Of a DNA stretch of 32,882 bases, positions 8,375-16,071 are shown in pieces. A program made the position numbers and the translations under genes. A model generated the notes under the pieces. That model worked only from the letters and a program-made list of their open reading frames with translations, had not been told where the DNA came from and ran no database searches. The first letter of the stretch is position 1; each line of letters starts with the position of its first letter. The DNA comes from Roseateles chitinivorans (GTDB lineage: Bacteria > Pseudomonadota > Gammaproteobacteria > Burkholderiales > Burkholderiaceae_C): NCBI RefSeq assembly GCF_002761755.1, contig NZ_PEOG01000066.1, positions 1 through 32,882 of the forward strand, written 5' to 3'.

Positions 8375-9175
8375 ATGAAGCAAGCATGGGACGCCCCGAG
8401 GGACGATGAGACGCCGGTGTCGAGCCGGCCGATCGGCTGGCCGCGGCTGCGCACGGCATTGACCGTGCTGACTCTGGGCCAGGCGCTGGCTGCGGCGGCC
8501 GATTGCGGCGACGCGGCGCTGGGCACTTCCCGCGTGCTGACCTTGCCGCGCGAAGCCGCGGCTTATGGCCGGGCGCAGCATGGGCCGCTGCCCCTGCAGC
8601 CGGGCGAGGTGGTGATCACCTTCGATGACGGGCCACGTCCGGCGTCCACGCCGCTGGTGCTCAAGGCCCTGAAGGCGGAATGCGTGCGTGCGACCTTCTT
8701 CATGAACGGCGAGCCGATGCTGGCCGATGCGGCGCTCGCCAGGGAGGTGAAGGCGCAGGGCCACAGCATCGGTCTGCACGGCTTCCGCCATCCACACTTC
8801 TCGTTGCTGCCGGCGTCGGAGCAACTCGACGACCTGCGGGCGGTCGAGGCCGCATACCGAGAGGTCTTCGGCGGCCGGGCGGCGGCGTACCGCTTTCCGT
8901 TCCTCGAGGAAACGCCGGTGCTGCGCGAGGCGCTCGCGGCGTCGCGCTACACCTTGATGTCGGTCGACCTGGGCGTCGAGGACTGGGAGCCCCAGAGCGC
9001 GCAGCAGATGGCCGACAAGCTGGTGCAGCGCCTGGCGGCTTCAGGTGGCGGCATCGTGCTGCTGCACGATGCGCAGGACCGCACCGCCGCGGCGCTGCCG
9101 CTGTTGCTGCGAACGATCAAGGCCCACGGCTACCGCGTGGTGCATCTGCGGTGGGACGAGGAGTCGGGGCATTGA
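8375..9175 (+). CDS. Secreted polysaccharide deacetylase (NodB homology domain)
   Basis: The start at 8375 is chosen because AGGA lies six bases upstream; an in-frame ATG at 8354 is the alternative. The 266-residue product has a hydrophobic signal-like segment near residues 24-40. The NodB domain follows with the metal/catalytic motif TFDDGP at 82-87, the histidine motif HGFRH, a RFPFLEETP motif where many members have RxPY, and a closing GIVLLHDAQ motif. These enzymes remove N- or O-acetyl groups from chitin, peptidoglycan or plant polysaccharides in a metal-dependent reaction. The substrate is not clear. Export, and the nearby glycan-degrading locus, make an acetylated polysaccharide as likely as peptidoglycan. 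It is a lone gene, convergent with the GGDEF gene. Confidence 0.88.
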   Translation: MKQAWDAPRDDETPVSSRPIGWPRLRTALTVLTLGQALAAAADCGDAALGTSRVLTLPREAAAYGRAQHGPLPLQPGEVVITFDDGPRPASTPLVLKALKAECVRATFFMNGEPMLADAALAREVKAQGHSIGLHGFRHPHFSLLPASEQLDDLRAVEAAYREVFGGRAAAYRFPFLEETPVLREALAASRYTLMSVDLGVEDWEPQSAQQMADKLVQRLAASGGGIVLLHDAQDRTAAALPLLLRTIKAHGYRVVHLRWDEESGH

Positions 9176-9184
9176 GGAGCCGTC

Positions 9185-9199
9185 CGGCGGCAACCGCCG
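9185..9199. terminator. Short hairpin between convergent genes
   Basis: CGGCGG-CAA-CCGCCG is a 6-bp GC stem with a three-base loop in the 58-base space between the deacetylase and GGDEF stop codons. Position suits a bidirectional terminator. There is no T-run on either side, so support is weak. Confidence 0.3.
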
Positions 9200-9233
9200 A
9201 TCGGGCTTGCGCGTTCCCCTGCGCGATCTCGAT

Positions 9234-10397
9234 CTAGGACGCGGCGGTATCCGTCGCCTGCGGGGGCATCGTCGAGAAGGCCACGCGGTTCCTGCCTTCG
9301 CGCTTGGCCTCGTAGAGCATCGCGTCCGCCCGGGCGAGGCAGTCGGGCGTCGGTGAACTGCCGTCCGCCACCCAGGCGACGCCGATGCTGGTGGTCACCG
9401 GCAGGGGCGTCCCGTCCTCGACGATCCGCAGTTGCTCGACGCTGGCGCGGAGCCGCTCCGCGATCATGCGCGCCACCGCCTCGGTGACGTTGGGCGTGTA
9501 CACGAGGAACTCTTCGCCACCGGTGCGGGCCAGCAGGTCGGACTCGCGCAGCTGCGCCTTCAGGCAGTTGGCGAAGGCCACCAGGACCGCATCGCCGGCG
9601 GCATGACCATGACGGTCGTTGATCTGCTTGAACCGGTCCAGGTCGAGCTGCAGGACGGCACTGTGGCCTCGCAGCTGCTTGGGCAGCCGCGTGCCGAGCC
9701 AGCGCCGGTTGCCCACGCCGGTCAACGGATCGGTGTCCGCCAGCTGGGCCAGGCGCACCTCCGCGCGTTCCTTGGAAATGGTGGCCACCATCAGCGCGAC
9801 GCCGAAGTGGCAGAACATCTGCACGAAGAACGCCAGCGAGAAGCCGGCGCTGCCCGCGGTGCCATTCAGGATGAACACCAGCCGGAGCGCGTAGACGCCG
9901 CCGCTGAGCGCCAGGAGCGCCGCGAGCAGCCGGCTCGACGGCAGGGCCTCGAGGCGATGGTTGCGCAGCATCTCGTGGGCACTGCCCGCCAGGGACAGCA
10001 CGGCCGCCACATGGAAGGCGCCAGCCCGGCTCAGGTTGTCCAAGGGAAAGCCGGTGATCAGCCCGGCGAGAAAGCAGAGCAGCACCGGCGTCATGAGGCG
10101 TCCCCAGCGGACGCTGCGGTGGCCGCTCATCGCGCGGATGCCGGCGAAGAAGACCGCGTACCCGACGAGGCCGAGCAGCAGGCTGCCGTGCGTCCAGACC
10201 GCCGGAGGGAGGGCGGCTTCCTCGCCGTTCCACGCCAGGGCGGCCCCGGCGGCGAGCATCAGGTAGGCCGCCGCCAGCGCCATGAGGCCGTCGGGGCGCC
10301 ATGAATTGCGACGGACGTGGATGATGGCGAATGCGCCGGCCAGCAGGGACGTGTTGTAGAACAGCAGGACGGTCGGCAGGTCGAGACGGGACAACAT
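9234..10397 (-). CDS. Membrane diguanylate cyclase (GGDEF domain)
   Basis: With the ATG at 10397 the product is 387 residues. The N-terminal half holds about six hydrophobic segments (starting LLFYNTSLLAGAFAIIHV), forming a membrane sensor domain of unknown ligand. The C-terminal half is a GGDEF domain: DTDPLTGVGNRRWL, the metal-binding LDLDRFKQINDRHGH, and the active-site loop GGEEF at 293-297. An RESD I-site stands just upstream for product inhibition. The intact GGEEF supports synthesis of cyclic di-GMP from two GTP. No EAL domain is present. The start is uncertain because no Shine-Dalgarno motif is visible and the frame stays open far upstream into the neighbouring lipoprotein gene. Confidence 0.9.
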   Translation of the reverse strand: MLSRLDLPTVLLFYNTSLLAGAFAIIHVRRNSWRPDGLMALAAAYLMLAAGAALAWNGEEAALPPAVWTHGSLLLGLVGYAVFFAGIRAMSGHRSVRWGRLMTPVLLCFLAGLITGFPLDNLSRAGAFHVAAVLSLAGSAHEMLRNHRLEALPSSRLLAALLALSGGVYALRLVFILNGTAGSAGFSLAFFVQMFCHFGVALMVATISKERAEVRLAQLADTDPLTGVGNRRWLGTRLPKQLRGHSAVLQLDLDRFKQINDRHGHAAGDAVLVAFANCLKAQLRESDLLARTGGEEFLVYTPNVTEAVARMIAERLRASVEQLRIVEDGTPLPVTTSIGVAWVADGSSPTPDCLARADAMLYEAKREGRNRVAFSTMPPQATDTAAS

Positions 10398-10512
10398 ACG
10401 GATGACGCGCCCGCGCAAGAGGGCGCGGGAGCGCGGGTCTGGCTGGTGGGGCCACCCCGCGCGTGTCAATCCTCCGAGGCGGACCTCGGCGGCTGTCGTC
10501 AGGGCAGGTGAT

Positions 10513-10555
10513 CGCGGGGCGCTGCGATCCACCCGATGGATCGCAACGCCCCGCG
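10513..10555 (-). terminator. Strong 18-bp stem-loop downstream of the lipoprotein gene
   Basis: Arms at 10513-10530 and 10538-10555 pair over 18 bp around a 7-base loop. One pair is imperfect. In RNA of the minus strand it becomes a G-U wobble, whereas on the plus strand it is a C-A mismatch. This suggests the structure acts in the minus-strand transcript, about 80 bases after the lipoprotein stop codon. No clear U-tract follows, so it may be a rho-dependent-type 3' end or an mRNA-stabilising hairpin. Confidence 0.6.
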
Positions 10556-10633
10556 CGCATTCTCGTCGCTGAAGTCCGCCGATGGGCGACGAGGCGCCGC
10601 AGTTTCGACGCCCCGTCCGACGCTGCCGGTCGC

Positions 10634-12058
10634 TCAGCGCGGCAGCGGCGCCGGATTCGCCAGGTAGGCCTTGAACAGGCGGGCGAACTGGCCGCCGTCC
10701 GTCGTGATGTTGACCGAGCCGCTGCCGCCGCCGCTGAACACGATCGCGAACACGCCGCTGGCGGTGTATTCGGTCGGATGGGTCAGCATGTACTGGACAT
10801 GGTTGTCGCGGTAGTGCCCCGGCGTGCCGCCCGGCGTCGACGAAGGCACGCCCATCGGCGTCTGCCAGAACAGGATGGGCAGGTTGCCGAGCGTGCTTCG
10901 CACCGCGGCCCATTGGGCGAGGTCCTGATGGAAGTTGGGCGTCGCCACATTGTTCTCGTCCCAATAGAACGGGCCGTTGCCACGTCCGGCGCATTCGGCC
11001 GGCGGCGGCGAGACCTCGAAGCAGCCCGCGTCGCGGTCGCTGGTCTGGGCGACCATGAAGTCGGCCTTGTCGGCGCCGAGCTTGAGCATGAAGCTGCCGA
11101 CGGTGGCGGCATCGCGGCCCCAGAAGGAGGGCGGGAAACCGACCTTCGCCTTGGGCGCATAGGCGCGCCCGAGTGCCACCAGGCAACCCGCCATGCCGAC
11201 AGCGTTGTCCGGGAGGTTCGCGCATTCGGCCACCTGGCTCACGCGCGCGGGCAGCTTCGCCGGGTCGCCGCCTGGCGCGCCGGCCATCACGAAGCCCCAG
11301 AAGTCCGGCTCCAGGTTGACCAGCGTGGGCAGGTTGGTCGCGCCGATCTTCTGGTACATCAACTTGACCTGGGCCCAGTAGCTGGGCATGAAGCTCGCGT
11401 CGTTGATCGCGCCGATGTTGCCTTCCCCTCTGGCCGTCATCTGGTAGAGCGTGAACATCGGCACCGCGCCAGCGGCCGATACGTTCGCGGAGACGTAGGT
11501 GACGTAGGCGCCGTCAGGACTGTTCCAGGTCGGCCAGGAGCCGCCGCCGACACCGACCAGGTAGGTGTCGATGATGTCGGGACGGATCTGCTGCTTCGTC
11601 ATCTCCTCGATCGAGTTGCCGGCGCCCAAGCCGGCCAGCAACCGGTTAGCCGTCCCCAGCGCCGTGGTGATCGAGACCGGAGGTGCCGGTGCCGGTGCCG
11701 GCGCAGGTGCCGGCGCAGGCGCAGGTGCAGGTGCAGGCGCGGGCGAGGGCGAGGGCGCAGGCGCAGGCGCAGGCGCGGGCGAAGGCGAAGGCGCAGGCGC
11801 AGGCGCAGGCGAGGGCGAGGGCGAGGGCGAGGGAGCGGGAGCGGGAGCGGGTGAAGGCGCGGGAGCCGGAGAGGGAGAGGGAGAGGGAGAGGGCGCAGGC
11901 GCCGGCGAGGGGGCCGGTGCGGATCCAAGCGGCGGCGCCGCCGCATCGGTCGCCGGCGACGACGTCGACCCGCCTCCACCGCACGAGGCGAGGCCCGCCA
12001 TCAGAAGGGCGAGGGCGAGCCGCTGGACGGTCGGCGCGGCGGTTGGAGTGGACGGCAT
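10634..12058 (-). CDS. Lipoprotein with Pro/Ala/Ser linker and unrecognised barrel-hydrolase-like domain
   Basis: The start at 12058 has AAAGGAA a few bases upstream and yields a lipoprotein signal: hydrophobic core, then LASC with the lipidated Cys26, followed by GGGG. An 80-residue Pro-Ala/Pro-Ser linker (about 46-126) separates the anchor from a 340-residue C-terminal domain. That domain contains acidic motifs in beta-strand-like settings (LVNLEPDFWGFVM, KVGFPPSFWGRD, MVAQTSDRDAGCFE, FYWDENN) and many aromatic residues, as in TIM-barrel glycosidases. The EPD motif recalls GH6 cellulases, but I do not see enough to assign that family. The likely location is the outer membrane, with the domain held away by the linker. 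The gene is on the same strand as the glycosidase operon but separated from it. Function is unknown; a carbohydrate-active enzyme is a guess. Confidence 0.75.
   Translation of the reverse strand: MPSTPTAAPTVQRLALALLMAGLASCGGGGSTSSPATDAAAPPLGSAPAPSPAPAPSPSPSPSPAPAPSPAPAPAPSPSPSPSPAPAPAPSPSPAPAPAPAPSPSPAPAPAPAPAPAPAPAPAPAPPVSITTALGTANRLLAGLGAGNSIEEMTKQQIRPDIIDTYLVGVGGGSWPTWNSPDGAYVTYVSANVSAAGAVPMFTLYQMTARGEGNIGAINDASFMPSYWAQVKLMYQKIGATNLPTLVNLEPDFWGFVMAGAPGGDPAKLPARVSQVAECANLPDNAVGMAGCLVALGRAYAPKAKVGFPPSFWGRDAATVGSFMLKLGADKADFMVAQTSDRDAGCFEVSPPPAECAGRGNGPFYWDENNVATPNFHQDLAQWAAVRSTLGNLPILFWQTPMGVPSSTPGGTPGHYRDNHVQYMLTHPTEYTASGVFAIVFSGGGSGSVNITTDGGQFARLFKAYLANPAPLPR
11682..11920 (-). repeat. Low-complexity GC-rich repeat coding the Pro/Ala/Ser linker
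   Basis: About 240 bases consist of degenerate 6-bp units (GCAGGC, GCCGGT, GAGGGC, GAGGGA on the plus strand). They encode alternating Pro-Ala and Pro-Ser on the minus strand. The units keep the frame, so copy-number change would lengthen or shorten the linker without breaking the protein. Confidence 0.85.
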
Positions 12059-12125
12059 TTGTTTCCTTTCGAATGGCGTGAAGCGTTTGCTTGCAAGGCG
12101 GTGATGTTTCCGTGATGTCGCCGAC

Positions 12126-12156
12126 CTGCCGTGCTGACGAAATTTGTCAGCGGCAG
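12126..12156. promoter_or_regulatory. Inverted repeat upstream of the lipoprotein gene
   Basis: GCTGAC (12133-12138) and GTCAGC (12146-12151) flank an AT-rich 7-base loop (GAAATTT). The outer arms CTGCCG/GGCAG continue the stem after a small bulge. It sits 70-100 bases upstream of the lipoprotein start and 140 bases after the preceding gene's stop. It could be an operator, a 5'-leader hairpin or a terminator. The rest of 12059-12299 shows nothing recognisable. Confidence 0.35.
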
Positions 12157-12299
12157 ACCGTCGATGCGATGAGCCGGGGCCCATGGCGGTCAAGGAACGT
12201 CAGATGTGAAGGCCGTGCGCGCCTTGCGGGTCGTGCGCGCGAGGGGCTGCAAGTCGCGGGCCAGCATTGGCCATTCGAAGGCGAATGGGCTCGCTCGAC

Positions 12300-13274
12300 T
12301 TACCCCTGCTTGCCTTGACGCTTGCGCCAGGCCTCGATCACTCGCGCGGCCAGCGCGTCGGCCTCGCGCTGCTGTTCGGCGGTCAACGGCGGTGGCAGCG
12401 CACCCCACTGGCCCATCATCCTTTCGGTGTCGGCCATGCCGTCGCGGCTGGCCTTCTCCATCTCCGCGCCCGACATCAATCCCACGATGCGCAGTCGCGC
12501 CTCCTTGTAGGCCTGCCGTTGCACTTCGGTGATGCCCATCGCGCTGACGTCGAAAGCGAAGCTGTAGCTCAACAGCGCCATGAAATCGCCGTCTTCGGCC
12601 GTCTGGCGCGCGTCGCGCTGCAGCCGGTCGCGCAACTCGGGGTCGATCGGCTGCCTGCTCGTGTTCAACCATTGCAGGTAGGGCAGCGCGGCGTCCTTGG
12701 CGCCTGTGTCGTAAGCGCGCTTGAGCAGCTCAGGTCCGCGCGCGAGCGTGGCGGCATCGAAGACCTGGCACTGACGCTGGAAGTCCTGCGACTGGCGGAT
12801 CCAATCCTGGCTGGACCGACCCGTGATCCGCTCGAGCTGCCGCCCCGTCGGGGACGGCTGGTCGCGCTCCCTGTACTGCTGGTCAACGAAAGCGTCCGCG
12901 CCCTGGCAGGCGGAGAGCATCGTGGCCGCTTCCAGCAGGTCCTTCGGAGTCCCTTGGCCGTCCAGCGCCCGCTGGACCTGGCGCAGCGACGCGTCCGTCG
13001 GCCAGCCGGGCGCGCGCGGCAAGGGGCTGGTCGAGCCGGGCGCCGACGAGGCGAGCACCGGCGCGGTGGACGCCGCCTCGACCTTTGCCGCGGGCATCGG
13101 CGCCGCTGGCCCGCTGGCGGACGAGGCCGCCGCCACGTCGTCGGCGAGCCCGGGTCCATCACCCGGCTGGCTCAACAGCCAGCTGCCGGCAACCAGCGCC
13201 GCTGCGCCGACGACCACGGCCAGTGCCCTGCGGCGAAGCGGCCGATCCTTGCGTGATGCCTGATTCGATGCCAT
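12300..13274 (-). CDS. Membrane-anchored periplasmic protein of unknown function
   Basis: The 324-residue product starts MASNQASRKDRPLRRR, then has a single hydrophobic anchor (about 17-36). A low-complexity Ala/Pro/Ser stretch follows (about 45-85), and then a helical domain rich in Gln, Arg and Leu. It contains segments such as GPELLKRAYDTGAKDAALPYLQWL that look like a helical hairpin of Sel1/TPR style, and paired cysteines in LSACQG and QRQCQVF. No enzymatic motif is recognised. The start is supported by GGAAGGA about ten bases upstream. It follows the GH3 gene on the same strand by 58 bases, so it may be the last gene of that operon. The positive N-terminus predicts an N-in, C-out topology. 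Confidence 0.75.
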   Translation of the reverse strand: MASNQASRKDRPLRRRALAVVVGAAALVAGSWLLSQPGDGPGLADDVAAASSASGPAAPMPAAKVEAASTAPVLASSAPGSTSPLPRAPGWPTDASLRQVQRALDGQGTPKDLLEAATMLSACQGADAFVDQQYRERDQPSPTGRQLERITGRSSQDWIRQSQDFQRQCQVFDAATLARGPELLKRAYDTGAKDAALPYLQWLNTSRQPIDPELRDRLQRDARQTAEDGDFMALLSYSFAFDVSAMGITEVQRQAYKEARLRIVGLMSGAEMEKASRDGMADTERMMGQWGALPPPLTAEQQREADALAARVIEAWRKRQGKQG

Positions 13275-13332
13275 TGCGCTGTGTCCTTCCTTCGTCCAGA
13301 CGGCGCCCTCGTGGGCCGGTGCGAGGTCCCGC

Positions 13333-16065
13333 TCAGAACGCCGGCAGCCGCGCGCGGCCGCTGACCCGCAGGGTCAAGGACTGACCCGGTGCGCGGACGC
13401 CGGTGATGGCCGTCACCGGTTGCCCGCCACCGATCCACAACCCGACCGGCCCGTCCTCCACGATGCGCTGTCCATCGGCCTGAACGACGCTCATCGCCTT
13501 GGCGTCCAGCTCGAAGCTGAGCCGCCGCGATTCACCGGCGCGGAGCACGACCCGCTGGAACGCCACCAGCGAGCGCTGTGGCGCGATGTCGCCGGGGCGT
13601 CGGACATAGAGCTGGACGACCTCGGCCGCGTCGCGTCCGCTCTCGTTCTTCACCAGCACCGACAGCCGCGTGCCTTGCCCGGCACGGACGCTCCGGCTCG
13701 CGAGCCGGGCCTGTGCATAGCTGAAGCGGGCGTAGCCCAGTCCATGGCCGAAGGGGAACAGCGGCTCGCCCTTGAACCATCGATAGGTGCGCCCCTGCAT
13801 GTCGTAGTCCTTGAAGGGCGGCAACTGGTCGACGGATCGATAGAAGGTGACCGGCAACCGGCCGGAAGGACTGAAGTCGCCGGCCAGCAGTTCCGCCACC
13901 GCCTGACCGCCTTCGCCGCCCGGATACCAGGCCTGCACGATCGCCGACGCCTGCCGTGTCGCGGCGCCGAAGGCCATGGCGCTGCCGCTGAAGTTCACCA
14001 GCACCAGCGGACGGCCCAGGCCGGCCAGGCGCTCCAGCAGCTTCAGCTGCGGCGCGGGCAGATCGATCCGCGTGCGGTCGCCGCCGGCGAAGCCCGGTGC
14101 CAGCACCGTCATCTCCTCGCCTTCGAGCTCCCAGGTCAGGCCGCTGGCGAAGATCACCAGATCGGCCTCGCGCGCGGCGGCCAGTGCCGCCTCGTCGCTG
14201 GCGCCGGGCCGGCTCCATTGCAGGCGCTGCTCGCCTTCCCAGCCGGTCTGCAGCGCCTCGACGCGGAGGGCGTAGGTCTGGCCCGCCTTCAGCACCACGC
14301 CGCGGGTGCTGGTGGGCCAGGCGATGTCCCACAGGTCCACCACCTGTTCACCGTCGATCCAGATGCGGTACCCCCGGTTCCCCTTCAGCCGGAACAGATG
14401 CTCCCCGCTTTCGCCGGCGCGGATGAAGCCGCTCCAGCGCGCCGATTCCTTTCGATCATGGGCGTCGGGCCAGCCCCATCTGAAGCGGGCCTGCGGCGCG
14501 ACCGTCGACGTGATCGGCGTGCCCTCGAGCTCGAGGTTGGCGAAGCGCTCGAAGTTGAGGCCAGGACGGCTGCAGGCGGCATCGGCGCACAGCCGCTCCG
14601 GCGGCAGGTCCTCCAGCGGCGGCGCCACCCAGCCGGTGCCTTCGACGACCTCGATCCGGGCGTCCGGGTAGCGGGCCTTCAGGCCGGCCAGCAGGGTGAC
14701 CGGCCGGGACGGCGTGCCGTTGTAGTTGCCCACCAGCGCATCGACGCTGTCGGCGTTGGGGCCGATCAGGGCGATGCGCCGGGGCGGCGTCTTCAGCGGC
14801 AGCACGCCATCGTTCTTCAACAGGACCAGCGAGCGGCGAGCCGCCTCGAGGTTGAGCGCGCGATGCGCGGGCGTATCGACCTCGCGCGCGGTGATGCCGG
14901 CGAAGTACCCCTGTCCGGGCGGGTCGAGCAGGCCCAGGCGCACGCGCACGTCGAACAGGCGATGCAGCGCCCGATCGAGCTCGGCCTCGCTCAGCAGCCC
15001 CTGCCGCACCGCTGCCACCGTGGTGGCGGGCGCGGCGGTGCTGTTGCCGCCGAAGTCGCAGATCAGGTCGGTGCCGGCGCGCACGGCCAGGGCCACCGCG
15101 GCCTCCGGCGTCTTCACATGATGGTGGGCGCCCTCCTGGTGGATGTCGGCCACCGCGCCGCAGTCCGACACCACATGGCCCTGAAATCGCCATGCCTCGC
15201 GCAGCCGCTGCCGCAGCAGGGGCTCGTTCGCGCACGCGGGCACGCCGTCGACCGCGTTGTAGGCGCACATCACCGATTCCGCCCGGCCTTCGGTGACCGC
15301 CGCGTGGAAGGCCGGCAGGTAGGTGTCCACCAGGTCGCGCGGCGACACCCGCACGTCCTCCTTGTGGCGGTCGGCTTCGGGGCCGCTGTGCACCGCGAAG
15401 TGCTTCACCGCCGCCGACACGCGCGGATGCCGCGGGTCCGGTCCCTGCAGCCCCTGGATGAAGGCCACGCCCATGCGCGCGCTCAGGACGGGGTCCTCGC
15501 CGTAGGTCTCCTGGCCGCGGCCCCAGCGGGGGTCGCGGAAGATGTTGACGTTGGGCGACCACACCGTCAGGCCACGGTACAGGCCGGACGAGCCGTCGGC
15601 GCCGACGGTGCTCAGGAACTTGGCGCGGAACTCGATGCCGATGACCTCGCCCACGCGCCGCAGCAGCGGCGTGTCCCAGGTCGCCGCCAGTCCGATCGCC
15701 TGCGGGAAGACCGTCGCCACGTCGGCGCGCGCCACGCCGTGCAGGCCTTCGCTCCACCAGTTGTAGGCGGGGATGCCCAGCCGCGGGATGGCCGGTGACT
15801 CGTGTTGCAGCTGGCTGGCCTTCTCGGCCAGCGTCATGCGCGCCACCAGCGCCTGCGCCCGTTGCATCGAGGGACTCGACGGCGCGTCCGGGACTTCGGC
15901 GGCGGTGGGGACGGCCGGCGCCGCCTGCGCGCCAGGGCTCGACGCGCTGGCCGGTGGAGTGGCCAGCGAGAGAGTCAGTGCGATGGTCAGCGACAGGGCC
16001 AGGGCCGGGAGCGCGAGGCGATGCCGGTCCGTCACCGCGGCCGGCAGGGCAGGTTCACCAGGCAT
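13333..16065 (-). CDS. GH3 glycosidase with PA14 insert (beta-xylosidase/beta-glucosidase type)
   Basis: The 910-residue secreted enzyme has a signal-like hydrophobic segment at about residues 17-42. The GH3 N-terminal barrel shows YNWWSEGLHGVAR, a motif typical of the beta-xylosidase-like branch. Other motifs are DPRWGRGQETYGEDP, KHFAVHSGPE and the nucleophile motif VVSDCGAV, where Asp301 is the expected nucleophile. The second GH3 domain is interrupted at about 490-620 by a PA14 domain (FRLKGNRGYRIWIDGEQVVD), often linked to substrate binding. A fibronectin-III-like domain closes the protein (about 810-900). It probably releases terminal xylose, glucose or arabinose from oligosaccharides in the periplasm; the sugar cannot be fixed from sequence. 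Its ATG lies six bases after the GH2 stop codon, indicating cotranscription. Confidence 0.93.
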   Translation of the reverse strand: MPGEPALPAAVTDRHRLALPALALSLTIALTLSLATPPASASSPGAQAAPAVPTAAEVPDAPSSPSMQRAQALVARMTLAEKASQLQHESPAIPRLGIPAYNWWSEGLHGVARADVATVFPQAIGLAATWDTPLLRRVGEVIGIEFRAKFLSTVGADGSSGLYRGLTVWSPNVNIFRDPRWGRGQETYGEDPVLSARMGVAFIQGLQGPDPRHPRVSAAVKHFAVHSGPEADRHKEDVRVSPRDLVDTYLPAFHAAVTEGRAESVMCAYNAVDGVPACANEPLLRQRLREAWRFQGHVVSDCGAVADIHQEGAHHHVKTPEAAVALAVRAGTDLICDFGGNSTAAPATTVAAVRQGLLSEAELDRALHRLFDVRVRLGLLDPPGQGYFAGITAREVDTPAHRALNLEAARRSLVLLKNDGVLPLKTPPRRIALIGPNADSVDALVGNYNGTPSRPVTLLAGLKARYPDARIEVVEGTGWVAPPLEDLPPERLCADAACSRPGLNFERFANLELEGTPITSTVAPQARFRWGWPDAHDRKESARWSGFIRAGESGEHLFRLKGNRGYRIWIDGEQVVDLWDIAWPTSTRGVVLKAGQTYALRVEALQTGWEGEQRLQWSRPGASDEAALAAAREADLVIFASGLTWELEGEEMTVLAPGFAGGDRTRIDLPAPQLKLLERLAGLGRPLVLVNFSGSAMAFGAATRQASAIVQAWYPGGEGGQAVAELLAGDFSPSGRLPVTFYRSVDQLPPFKDYDMQGRTYRWFKGEPLFPFGHGLGYARFSYAQARLASRSVRAGQGTRLSVLVKNESGRDAAEVVQLYVRRPGDIAPQRSLVAFQRVVLRAGESRRLSFELDAKAMSVVQADGQRIVEDGPVGLWIGGGQPVTAITGVRAPGQSLTLRVSGRARLPAF

Positions 16066-16071
16066 GCCGCT

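Noticed and set aside
8206..8526. N-terminal extension of the chemoreceptor up to 8526.
   Set aside because: The extension lacks family resemblance and overlaps the divergent deacetylase gene. GTG at 8205 has a good ribosome-binding site and gives the standard family N-terminus.
10398..11225. N-terminal extension of the GGDEF protein through the lipoprotein gene.
   Set aside because: The added part is the lipoprotein gene read in the wrong frame. The membrane domain begins near 10397.
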